64,000 nt of DNA, from contig JAJPHR010000106.1 of the NCBI GenBank assembly GCA_021325145.1, positions 1 to 64,000 of the forward strand, written 5' to 3'. Both the position numbers and the translations under genes were made by a program. Origin of the DNA: Verrucomicrobiota bacterium. Lineage in GTDB: Bacteria; Verrucomicrobiota; Verrucomicrobiia; Limisphaerales; Pedosphaeraceae. This document shows, in pieces, positions 16,243-23,942 of the stretch; position 1 is the first letter of the stretch; each line of letters starts with the position of its first letter. The notes under the pieces are model-generated. The model saw nothing but the letters and a program-made list of their open reading frames with translations. It did no database searches and was not told the origin of the DNA.

Positions 16243-16599
16243 CTACACGGCAAACAAGGAATAAAGAATGCCCGCCATCATGAACAGCAAGAACGCCGCG
16301 ATGATGAATGACCCTGCAAAAGCAGCCAATGCCGCCACACGGTCAGGCGCGACTCGGCGAGCGCGAAACGAATACACAATCGCGATGGGGGCGATGAGCA
16401 GGAAGGCCAGGAATGGGGGCAGGCTCGATGGGCGTGAACTTTCTCCACCCTCAATAAGGCTCCAAGCCAATGCGGCGATCAGCAACAAAACAACACCCAC
16501 CCAGCCACGCATCGGTGCCCGTAGTGAGATGAGGGAAAGTGCAGTTCCAAGTCCGACAGCGGCCAAACCAAGAACCTGTAATGCTCTTATCGAAGTCAT
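16243..16599 (-). CDS. Small membrane protein behind immunity gene
   Basis: 118 residues from ATG 16599 (MTSIRALQVLGLAAVGL), 4 bases after the stop of the CdiI-like gene; GAGGGC just before the start is a plausible ribosome-binding site made partly from the upstream stop. A longer start at 16692 would lie inside the upstream gene. Four hydrophobic segments are visible (about 5-25, 32-50, 62-78 and 90-115), making it an integral inner-membrane protein. The family is unknown. Co-transcription with an immunity-like gene suggests, but does not show, a part in protection from a membrane-acting toxin. Confidence 0.65.
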   Translation of the reverse strand: MTSIRALQVLGLAAVGLGTALSLISLRAPMRGWVGVVLLLIAALAWSLIEGGESSRPSSLPPFLAFLLIAPIAIVYSFRARRVAPDRVAALAAFAGSFIIAAFLLFMMAGILYSLFAV

Positions 16600-16603
16600 G
16601 CCC

Positions 16604-17026
16604 TCAGCAGCCTGGCGTCGTTTGGTGCAAAAGTTCCTCTGCGTCTCGGCGAACATTGTCGGCGATGGCTTCCTCTTGGAGAGCCGCTTCAACTGCCGAT
16701 TTCAAGGACAGCCGTTCAGCCTCGTGCTTCGACCAATACTCCAACGGAACGGACTTCAACGAAACCAGGAGTTCGCCATCATACATTTCACCGGCAAGCG
16801 GTTCGGATTCCAGCCGCCGCAATGCCAATGGCACCACTTGTTCAAGATGAATGTTTTGTCGGACTGCCTTGCTGATGTCTTCAATACCGAGTTCGTCCAA
16901 CGGCAATTCGCGCACAGAGCGATACCAAGCAGGGAGTGGATATTCCTCGCTAGGAGCCGGTTCCGGAACTCCTCGTTTGCGGTCTAGGAGCGCGAAAGTC
17001 AGCCGTTTTGGATTCTTCTCAATCAT
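16604..17026 (-). CDS. CdiI-like contact-dependent-inhibition immunity protein
   Basis: 140 residues. The central part matches the pattern of the CdiI_3 type immunity family: SVRELPLDELGIEDISKAV, then RQNIHLEQVVPLALRRLE, then EPLAGEMYDGELLVSL and EYW. In that family the pattern is L-R-x-x-P-L-x-x-x-x-x-x-D-L-x-x-x-I-x-Q-x-x-x-L followed by P-L-A-L-x-x-L and Y-x-G-D-L-L. Such proteins neutralise the toxin tip of CdiA or related polymorphic toxins. No large CdiA or RHS gene is present in the window. The start codon overlaps by 4 bases the end of an upstream frame interrupted by two amber codons, which may be the remains of its partner. Confidence 0.68.
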   Translation of the reverse strand: MIEKNPKRLTFALLDRKRGVPEPAPSEEYPLPAWYRSVRELPLDELGIEDISKAVRQNIHLEQVVPLALRRLESEPLAGEMYDGELLVSLKSVPLEYWSKHEAERLSLKSAVEAALQEEAIADNVRRDAEELLHQTTPGC

Positions 17027-17541
17027 AGACCAGCGCCCTTTATCGCTGCCTGAATTTGCTGAATTGCCTATTGGGCCTGCTGTCGGACAGCAATCTGTGC
17101 CGGATCGGTTGCGTTTGCAAGCGCATCCACATTGAAAGTCTCCGCTTGGTTGACTTGGACAACACGGGATGTGGTGGCCCTGATGTTGGGGCGTTCGGAA
17201 TGATAAATGAAAGCCGTCCCGACCTTATTGTTGCGGGCCGTCAGTAACGCGAAGCTGCCTTCCGGCAGGCTCTGCGCCCAGCGCAGCTGCCATGCGAAAA
17301 GCTGGCTCCAAGCCTGCTATTGGTTGCTGACTGATCGGCGGTTGCGAGCACACAGATTCAACAATGCGTTCCAGACTCCCATAAGAGGAGCGCCTTCTTC
17401 TACTTCCACCGTGAGCAGTTCGTCCGACATGGTTTTCAGTTGAAGCTCCCGCATGCGCTCCTTCCTGCTTCGGAAGTCAGCCGCCAGGTTGAGAGACTTG
17501 ACCCTGTTTCTATATTGGGGACTATCGGGTTTTGCATTCAT
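17023..17541 (-). pseudogene. Reading frame interrupted by two amber codons, fused by ATGA to immunity gene
   Basis: From ATG 17541 (MNAKPDSPQYRNRVKS) one frame runs 172 codons to a TGA that overlaps the ATG of the immunity gene. It is broken only by TAG at 17317-17319 and TAG at 17068-17070. Between them the translation looks coding (SLPEGSFALLTARNNK, then VGTAFIYHSERPN). Both ambers sit in glutamine-rich contexts (SNQ-TAG-QAW and QQAQ-TAG-AIQQIQ), as if two CAG codons had become TAG. TAG is an ordinary stop for other genes here, so decay is more likely than recoding. It may be a remnant toxin or other partner. It overlaps the start of a plus-strand gene at 17453, and only one of the two starts may be right. 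Confidence 0.45.
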
Positions 17542-17782
17542 TTGTGTCTCGCGGTTGCTCACTGGCTCGACACGCGTTGATTCTCCTATTGCGTACGTTC
17601 TGGTTGCATTCTGGATGGGATCTGTGTGTGTTGCAAGTGTGGTCTTTACAAAATTCTTTAGCAAGCGTCTCGGCCTAGTTTGTAGTCATTGCGGTCAGCA
17701 ACTTGATCGCGCCAGCGTCGCTCGTAGTTGCGAGTGCCCTAAGTGCGGATACCGTCCAATTGAAACCGTACGCGACCAATAG
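17453..17782 (+). CDS. Membrane protein with C-terminal zinc ribbon
   Basis: Up to 109 residues. Two hydrophobic segments (about 17-36 and 46-69) are followed by a cytosolic-type zinc ribbon CSHCGQQL ... CECPKCGYRPIE near the C-terminus, with paired C-x-x-C motifs. Small proteins with two membrane helices and a zinc ribbon of this form are widespread and unassigned. The start is uncertain: ATG 17453 has no good ribosome-binding site and lies inside the antisense interrupted frame; a TTG at 17555 would avoid the overlap. The zinc ribbon itself is convincing. Confidence 0.5.
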   Translation: MRSFLLRKSAARLRDLTLFLYWGLSGFAFICVSRLLTGSTRVDSPIAYVLVAFWMGSVCVASVVFTKFFSKRLGLVCSHCGQQLDRASVARSCECPKCGYRPIETVRDQ

Positions 17783-18062
17783 CAGGTTTTAGGAGTTTTT
17801 TGAGCAGTAAGGCAGCCAACAGCCTGGCGAATCCCCCGTTTTGATTGGTGCCCGGAGCAGCTTCTTGGAGTTCGTGGCAGGTGCGCCATCTCAAGTATTC
17901 ATTCGAACGTCTCAACACAAGGGCCACCCACATCCAGTGCTGTCCAGGTCAACCTCAAGGATCCTTTCGCTGTCACCAAAAGTCCCCTGCGAACCGAGTT
18001 AGAGGCGCGACCGCCGCACTCCAAGCCCTTGCGGATCTTCGCAGAGTTTGTCCTCGACTCGG

Positions 18063-18980
18063 ATGCGGACGGTTCACCAAAATCCCCGGGTGCGCATTTG
18101 CGTTATTTTCAATCCCACCGCGAAAGGTGAAAAGGCCCGGCGATTTCGCCGCCACTTGGATACCATCGGGGCGGAATGCGCCCTGAAACAAACCGCCGCC
18201 GCCGGCGGAGCGCGTCCGCTGGCGGCCGAAGCCATCCGCGAAGGTTTCGATACGGTGGTCGCCGCCGGCGGCGACGGGACTTTGAACGAGGTGCTTAATG
18301 GCATTGGCGACGTGCCGGATGGATTCGAACGCGTCCGTTTGGGCGTGCTGCCGCTGGGCACGGTCAACGTCTTTGCGAAGGAGATCGGCCTGCCGATGGA
18401 GTTAAACCGCGCCTGGCAAACGCTGCGCCAGGGACGCGAGGCCCGCATCGACCTGCCCGGCGTGAGTTGTGCCGTCAACAGCGTGGTCGAACGCCGCTAC
18501 TTCGCCCAACTCGCCGGGGCCGGTTTGGACGCGCGGGCCATCGAGCTCGTGGATTGGCAATTGAAGAAAAAATTCGGCCCGCTGGCGTATGTGTGGGCCG
18601 GCGTGGTGGCGTTGCGCGGCCAGGCTTCACAAATCACCGCGGCGAATGGCAAGGAATTGGCCACCGGCGAGTTGGTGCTCGTTGGCAATGGCCGTTTCTA
18701 TGGCGGAAAGTACCGGCTCTTTCCGCAAGCCGATCTGCGGGATGGGCTGCTGGAGGTTTGCGTTTTTCCGCGGACGAACTGGCTGACCCTCCTCCGTTGC
18801 GCCCCTGTGTTCCTCGCACGCCGGGCGTTGTCTCCGAGCGTCGCCAAATGTTTTCGCGTCGAAAGCCTTGTGCTGAGCAGCCCCAGGCGCACTCCCGTGG
18901 AAGTGGACGGCGAGAGCATGGGCCATTTGCCCGCCACGTTCAGCCTGGAGCGCGGGCGCCTTCGCGTCATCATCCCCTGA
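18063..18980 (+). CDS. Diacylglycerol/lipid kinase family protein (YegS/DgkB type)
   Basis: 305 residues from ATG (MRTVHQNPR); a TTG five codons earlier is also open. It has the DAGK catalytic domain: ICVIFNPTAKGEKARRF at the N-terminus, the nucleotide-binding VVAAGGDGTLNEVLNGI around residues 65-82, and LPLGTVNVFAKEIGLP, where the usual G-T-x-N-D/V-F motif lies. The C-terminal beta-sandwich has NGRFYGGKYRLFPQADLRDG, the expected G-G-x-x-x-x-P-x-A-x-x-x-D-G motif. The reaction is ATP-dependent phosphorylation of a lipid such as diacylglycerol at the cytoplasmic face of the membrane. Length is normal. Exact substrate is unknown. Confidence 0.9.
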   Translation: MRTVHQNPRVRICVIFNPTAKGEKARRFRRHLDTIGAECALKQTAAAGGARPLAAEAIREGFDTVVAAGGDGTLNEVLNGIGDVPDGFERVRLGVLPLGTVNVFAKEIGLPMELNRAWQTLRQGREARIDLPGVSCAVNSVVERRYFAQLAGAGLDARAIELVDWQLKKKFGPLAYVWAGVVALRGQASQITAANGKELATGELVLVGNGRFYGGKYRLFPQADLRDGLLEVCVFPRTNWLTLLRCAPVFLARRALSPSVAKCFRVESLVLSSPRRTPVEVDGESMGHLPATFSLERGRLRVIIP

Positions 18981-19053
18981 ATTTTCTTCTGGCCAGTTGG
19001 GCCGGTACGACCTAATCTGGCGCCACGATCCAGTCAGCAACCCAATCGCGATT

Positions 19054-19581
19054 ATGGACCTGATTTTCAATTGTCCGAAGTGCGGCCAGGAGTTGGAAGT
19101 GGATGACTCCGGAGCCGGCGAGGAAATCGCCTGCCCCGCCTGTGGTTCAACCATACGCATCCCCATGCCCGACGGAGCGCCGCGCACCGCGAGTGCCGAC
19201 GGCGAAGCGCCCGCGGGCAGCGCGTGGGCTCCGGGAGGCCAGCACGCTCCCACCATTGCCAGCTCAGCGGCGGCCAAGGTCAAGATGCAGCTCAAAGTGC
19301 CGGTGCACACCACGCCCACGGAAAAGCTCATCGCCAAACCTCTCGTCCCCCTGGAAGTTGCCGCCAAGGAGTCGGACCGGCATTTGCGGGTCAAAACCAT
19401 CCGCCACATTGATTGCGTGGAAGTCGGCCATGACCGTTTCGATGAGACCGTGACCAATTTTCTGACCAAGGTCGGCGAAGCCAACGTCGTCAGCGTTACC
19501 CCACTCAACTATAGCCATATCGACATCAGCAGCCAGAAACTGCTGGCCGATTACGGCGTGCTCATTATGTATCGCGGCTGA
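19054..19581 (+). CDS. Zinc-ribbon protein with conserved C-terminal domain
   Basis: 175 residues from ATG 19054 (MDLIFNCPKCGQELEVD); an earlier start at 18997 adds unrelated sequence. N-terminal MJ0042/FmdB-like zinc ribbon CPKC ... CPACGSTIRIP (residues about 7-33), then an Ala/Pro/Gly-rich linker, then a compact C-terminal domain (about 105-175) with IRHIDCVEVGHDRFDETV and LLADYGVLIMYRG. The domain looks conserved and soluble. I do not know its function. It lies 73 bases after the lipid kinase on the same strand. Confidence 0.75.
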   Translation: MDLIFNCPKCGQELEVDDSGAGEEIACPACGSTIRIPMPDGAPRTASADGEAPAGSAWAPGGQHAPTIASSAAAKVKMQLKVPVHTTPTEKLIAKPLVPLEVAAKESDRHLRVKTIRHIDCVEVGHDRFDETVTNFLTKVGEANVVSVTPLNYSHIDISSQKLLADYGVLIMYRG

Positions 19582-19845
19582 TGCGGGCTGTTTAGCCGGG
19601 CGCATCTCCGCACTGTTCTTATTCGGAAGGCAGGGACATCGCGCCGCAATGTCCCGCCCGTATTCCAGCGGGCGGAACGTACTCCCACCGCAAGGCAGCG
19701 TGCCAGGGGCGGGGCCATGGAATCGACCCGCCGCCAATACCAGGTTCGCTTCAAGCAGCGTGTCCGGCGCGAAAGCGGAAGAGCAGGGGAGAGAGAACTG
19801 CCAGAGCGTCTAACAATCCGCCTTACGGAGACCCGCAAAATCGAG

Positions 19846-19874
19846 TTGCGCGTTCCGTATGCCTCTGGCACAAT
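19846..19874 (+). promoter_or_regulatory. Possible sigma-70 promoter for tRNA-Val
   Basis: TTGCGC, a 17-base spacer, and CACAAT lie about 50 bases before the tRNA. Spacing is ideal but both boxes deviate from consensus. The remainder of 19582-19845 holds nothing I recognise. Confidence 0.35.
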
Positions 19875-19922
19875 GTCACATGGCGTTCAAACAGAAGCAG
19901 TTAAGGAACGCCGATGCGGGCA

Positions 19923-19997
19923 GCGCGCTTAGCTCAGTGGTAGAGCATTACCTTCACACGGTAGGGGTCGCAGGTTCGAAACCTGCAGCGCGCACCA
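19923..19997 (+). tRNA. tRNA-Val (anticodon CAC)
   Basis: A full cloverleaf can be drawn. The 7-bp acceptor stem GCGCGCT / AGCGCGC is perfect, and the D arm contains AGCTCAGTGGTAGAGC. The anticodon stem TTACC / GGTAG encloses the loop TTCACAC with anticodon CAC. The T arm is GCAGGTTCGAAACCTGC. Discriminator A and an encoded CCA end follow. The reading of GUG codons as valine follows from the anticodon. Confidence 0.95.
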
Positions 19998-20361
19998 TCT
20001 TCAATAAAATCAAGTTTTTTCCACAGTTTTGTGCTTCTCAAAACACAAAGTCATAACAAACCGTTGAGAAGCGCGTATACCGCTGACGTCGCGGAACGCA
20101 TTCTGGAGCCCGGTCATGCTCTCCATCTCATGGGGCAATTACGCCATCTTTTACCATCGCTGCCCTTTGCGAAATCTGCCTCCCTTGGAGCCAAACGGGA
20201 ATGTCTCACCTTAGTTTTAGAGCCCGTAGTGGTAATCGTCTAAGCCTATAGTTTGAGATGGTTTCGGTGCGCGGGAAAGATTGGTTGCGACTTTTCCGTT
20301 CTGGAAATCCTGTGCCGGACATGGAGAATGCCTCCGTGTCGTCCGCGAATCAGCAAAAAAC
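19998..20361 (+). other. Intergenic region before the c-haem protein
   Basis: About 360 bases with no supported gene or clear hairpin. It must contain the promoter for the following secreted c-haem protein, but no convincing -35/-10 pair was found. Confidence 0.4.
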
Positions 20362-22722
20362 ATGAAATCCCTTTCCCTGCTTCTCTATTGTGCCTTCCTT
20401 CTTTCGGCTGCTGCCGACGATTCCAATTACACCCTCACTGATCCCGAACTGAAAGCGGTCGTCATTGATTCCGACCCCAAGGAATCATTCTTCGGCATGC
20501 AATGTGACAGCGCAGGACGGCTCTTCGTCGGCGCGCGCGAGGGTCTGTTCGTTTATGAGCCTGACCCAAACGGGCTTTATCAACCGCGCAAGTTGCTCTT
20601 CCGCTTCCCGGCGAATTCTTGGATTGGCGACATCGCCATTCGCGGGAACGATCTTTACGTCGCGACCCACAATGCAGTCTATCTGCTCGCGGGCGCAGTC
20701 ACCAACCGCGACGGGCTCAAACCCAAACGGCTGCTCTGGGGTTTGCCGCCGCTGGCTTTTTTCCAGGAACACCAAGGCTTTCACGGCCTCGTGTTCGGCC
20801 CGGAGAGCGACCTTTACGTTTCGTTCGGCGACAATCTGATCGGCTACGGCGACTTCAAACGCCCCGATCACTTCGGCCACTGGACGTTTTATCACGGGGA
20901 AAACACCACTCCGTTCACCGGGTGCGGTGGTGTGCTCCGCGTCAGCCCTGACGGCAACCGGCTTTCCGTGATCGCCACAGGCCTCCGCAATCCCTGCGGA
21001 CTGGCTTTCGATTCCGATTGGAACCTGTTCAGCAACGACAACGACCACGAGTCCCGTCCGGACGAATATGTTCCCGGTCGTTTGCTTCACATCACGCCCC
21101 ACGCCGACTTTGCCTGGCCGCGCGGCTGGCTCATCGAAAAACAGCCCTGGCGCGCCGACCTCCTCGACACGCTGAATCCCAACCTCGGTCGCTACGTCCC
21201 CGCCGGTCAGGGCTACTACAACGACGCTTTTCTCCCCGAAAAATTCCGCCGCTGCCTCTACGTTGCCGAATGGGGTAAAGCCATGCTCCTGCGTTATCCG
21301 CTCCACGCCGATGGGGCCAGCTTCAAAGCCGATGAGTGCCAATTCCTGGCGGGCAAAAACAAGGCCCGCCCCGTGGGTGTCACCGTCGGACGCGGCGGAC
21401 GCATCTTCGTGACCACTCTCTATATGGCTGCCAACGAAGCCTCCCCGGTCGTCAAAAGCGACCTGGTTATGATCACTCTCGCCGACGACGCGCCCAACGC
21501 CCCATTCGATGCCTGGAACGAAACTACCGCCACCGACACGCAACTCGTCGCCGAGTCCCAAAACGCGTCCTGGTCGCGCCGCTACCGTGCGCACATCGAA
21601 CTCTCCCGGCGCGGAAAGGTCATACCACCGAAAGCCCAGGACTACGCCACGCTGGAAAAAAATCTCGCCAGCACAAACGCGCGCGCCGCCCACGCCGCTC
21701 TCATCGACATCCTCGATCGTGGCGATCAGTTCCCTTACGACGCCGTTCTCGCACTCGCCCGCAGCCAGGACAGCTACCTGCGCCAGACCGCCGTCCAAAT
21801 CCTCGCCCAAAAAGCCACTACTGACCAACTCCAAAAACTCTCGGACGCACCCGCCGCCGCCGATCGCCTCGTCGGCGTCCTCGCGCTCGGCCGCCGCCTC
21901 ACCGTTCCCCCCGTGACACAGCCTTTGCCGGACGATTATCCCGCTGCTGCGCCGAATTTTGCCTCCACAGTCCAATATGCTGATGGAGCCGTCGAACTCA
22001 AGACGCTCGGTCGCCTCGCCAACTTCACCATGGCCGAAGTTTGGGCGCGCAAGAAAACCAAAAGCGCCGAGGAAGAAAAAATCTTCGACTCCCTCCAACG
22101 CCGCCTGCACGACGCCGACGAACAAGTCGCCAAACAGGCGGCCTTCAACCTCCGTCTGCTGGCTGATCCCCGCACTGATGCCGAGGCCGCCGCGATTCTG
22201 AAAATCAAAAATGACGCCATCGTAAAGCCCATCGCCAGCGCCACGGCCGCCACCTCCACAGAACTGCCGGCGGAATACCGGGACGCGGATTGGAATGCGG
22301 AAGCCAAGTTGGGCAGCGCCGATGAAGGCCGTCAGCTCTTCAAAACCATCGGCTGCGCCAATTGCCACGCCATCAAACCCACCGACGCCGGTGGTGGCGG
22401 ACCCAGTTTGGCCGATGCGGGGAAACGCTTCTCCGCCCAATACCTCGCCGAATCCATCCTCGTTCCCAACAAAGTCGTCACCCCCGCCTTCCGCTGGACC
22501 GCCTTGAAATTGACCGACGACGACGATGTCGCGGGTCTGGTCGTCACTGAAACCAGCGACAAGCTCGAACTGCTCCTGCCCAACGGCACGCATCGCGTCT
22601 TCGATAAAACCAAAATCACCTCCCGCCAAATCCAGGACCGTTCCCCCATGCCCGAAGGCCTCATCCAATCCCGCGCCCAACTCCGCTCCCTCCTCGCCTA
22701 CCTCCTGAACGACCAACCGTAG
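20362..22722 (+). CDS. PVC-type secreted haem-binding CxxCH protein
   Basis: 786 residues from ATG 20362 (MKSLSLLLYCAFLLSAAA), which gives a signal peptide cleaved before DDSNY; 27 upstream in-frame residues are rejected. Residues about 20-400 form a beta-propeller-like membrane-bound dehydrogenase domain with HGLVFGPESDLYVSFGDN and GLRNPCGLAFDSDWNLF, typical of PQQ/sorbosone-dehydrogenase-like propellers. A helical HEAT-like region follows. The C-terminal domain is a c-type cytochrome with CANCH (C665, C668, H669) and a conserved tail (PMPEGLIQSRAQLRSLLAYL). This domain order is typical of Planctomycetota and Verrucomicrobiota. The likely role is periplasmic oxidation of a sugar or alcohol with electron transfer to the haem; the substrate is unknown. 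Confidence 0.9.
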   Translation: MKSLSLLLYCAFLLSAAADDSNYTLTDPELKAVVIDSDPKESFFGMQCDSAGRLFVGAREGLFVYEPDPNGLYQPRKLLFRFPANSWIGDIAIRGNDLYVATHNAVYLLAGAVTNRDGLKPKRLLWGLPPLAFFQEHQGFHGLVFGPESDLYVSFGDNLIGYGDFKRPDHFGHWTFYHGENTTPFTGCGGVLRVSPDGNRLSVIATGLRNPCGLAFDSDWNLFSNDNDHESRPDEYVPGRLLHITPHADFAWPRGWLIEKQPWRADLLDTLNPNLGRYVPAGQGYYNDAFLPEKFRRCLYVAEWGKAMLLRYPLHADGASFKADECQFLAGKNKARPVGVTVGRGGRIFVTTLYMAANEASPVVKSDLVMITLADDAPNAPFDAWNETTATDTQLVAESQNASWSRRYRAHIELSRRGKVIPPKAQDYATLEKNLASTNARAAHAALIDILDRGDQFPYDAVLALARSQDSYLRQTAVQILAQKATTDQLQKLSDAPAAADRLVGVLALGRRLTVPPVTQPLPDDYPAAAPNFASTVQYADGAVELKTLGRLANFTMAEVWARKKTKSAEEEKIFDSLQRRLHDADEQVAKQAAFNLRLLADPRTDAEAAAILKIKNDAIVKPIASATAATSTELPAEYRDADWNAEAKLGSADEGRQLFKTIGCANCHAIKPTDAGGGGPSLADAGKRFSAQYLAESILVPNKVVTPAFRWTALKLTDDDDVAGLVVTETSDKLELLLPNGTHRVFDKTKITSRQIQDRSPMPEGLIQSRAQLRSLLAYLLNDQP

Positions 22723-22925
22723 CCAAACGCGATGGTTTTGGCACGCCATCCCAAGGCAGGTCAGGGAACTTCCTCAAGTTCCAGCTATTGCCAGGGTGCT
22801 TCACGTTCGCGCTTATCGATGACACACAGTGACATCGATCGGACCGGGCGATTGTTCCTGGCTGAAAACCGTCGTAATATGTGGTGGTTTTTTTGTTTCT
22901 CTGGTAAACCTTGAGGCCATTCGCG

Positions 22926-23855
22926 ATGAAATGGCGTCAGAAACATGAGGGATTCAGAGGGCAACGAATCGTGGTAGTTCCGCGCCCGGTCCTGGAGCGA
23001 GCCTTGCGGGACCCACTGCTTAAAGGTGTCTTTCCGACCGATGCGGGGTATTATCCCAAGGCCAAAGGTCATACTTGCGCGCGCGAAAAAGGGGCGCCAG
23101 AAACGATTTTTATTTATTGCGCCGAAGGCGACGGATGGTGCGATATCGGCGGTCGCCGGCACAATGTCAGCGCCAATCAACTCCTGGTGGTGCCAGCTTC
23201 CACTCCGCATGTTTATGGCGCGGCTAAGAGGACTCCCTGGACCATTCATTGGTTCCACGCGGTGGGAGCCAATATGCCCTTTTACTTGGCGCGATTGGGC
23301 GTTGCGAAGGAAAAGCCGGTGGTGTCACTCGCAGGCGACGTTTACCTGTTCTCATTATTCGAAGAGGTGGTCGAGGCGCTGGAACATGGCTTTACACCGA
23401 GCCATCTGATCTACGCCGCCCATGCTTTGACTCATCTCATGGGATCGATCCTGCGTCACCGGGAAGAATATGGATACGGAACACCCAGCGTTCGCGAACA
23501 GATCTCCCGCAGTGTCGAGTTTATGAGGGGGCACCTGGGCGAACCGCTGAAGGTGGCGACTCTGGCAGCACTGGTCAACTTTTCACGCTCGCACTATACG
23601 ACGCTGTTCCGGCGCGTGACGGGTTATGCCCCGCTGAGCTATTTGAATCACCTGCGCATGCAGCGCGCGGTTCAACTTCTGAATAGCACCGACCTGCCGA
23701 TCAAACAAATTAGCGACCAGCTCGGATTCTCCGAACAGTTTTATTTCTCGCGGGCTTTTAGCAAGATGCACAACCATTCGCCGAGCGAACATCGACGCCG
23801 TTACAGCACGAAATCCCTTCCTGCGACCGGTCAAAAGTCCATGCGTCGCGTCTAA
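22926..23855 (+). CDS. AraC-family transcriptional regulator
   Basis: 309 residues from ATG 22926 (MKWRQKHEGF); a TTG at 22911 is also in frame. The N-terminal cupin effector domain contains APETIFIYCAEGDGWCDIGG and LLVVPASTPHVYGA. The C-terminal pair of helix-turn-helix motifs spans about residues 200-300: LATLAALVNFSRSHYTTLFRR, shortened here to its core, and IKQISDQLGFSEQFYFSRAF. Such cupin-AraC regulators usually sense a sugar and activate adjacent catabolic genes. It sits 87 bases upstream of a run of eight glycan-related genes on the same strand, so it is the likely local regulator of that locus. Confidence 0.9.
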   Translation: MKWRQKHEGFRGQRIVVVPRPVLERALRDPLLKGVFPTDAGYYPKAKGHTCAREKGAPETIFIYCAEGDGWCDIGGRRHNVSANQLLVVPASTPHVYGAAKRTPWTIHWFHAVGANMPFYLARLGVAKEKPVVSLAGDVYLFSLFEEVVEALEHGFTPSHLIYAAHALTHLMGSILRHREEYGYGTPSVREQISRSVEFMRGHLGEPLKVATLAALVNFSRSHYTTLFRRVTGYAPLSYLNHLRMQRAVQLLNSTDLPIKQISDQLGFSEQFYFSRAFSKMHNHSPSEHRRRYSTKSLPATGQKSMRRV

Positions 23856-23942
23856 TCGTCCATTCCGTGCGAGGCGCGTCCGTGCAATATTCGGCCCATA
23901 GCCAAACACTGGAACACTGGGCAACAACAATCGCTTCTCTTT

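Noticed and set aside
17739..17933. A 64-codon minus-strand frame with protein-like composition
   Set aside because: Short, overlaps the zinc-ribbon gene end, no ribosome-binding site; could be a remnant but cannot be supported.
20485..22749. A 754-codon open frame antisense to the c-haem protein
   Set aside because: The sense strand encodes a recognisable signal peptide, propeller and CxxCH haem site. The antisense translation is a mirror of its codon bias with no domain.
22785..23258. A 157-codon minus-strand frame
   Set aside because: Antisense to the AraC-family gene, whose cupin and helix-turn-helix motifs are clear.
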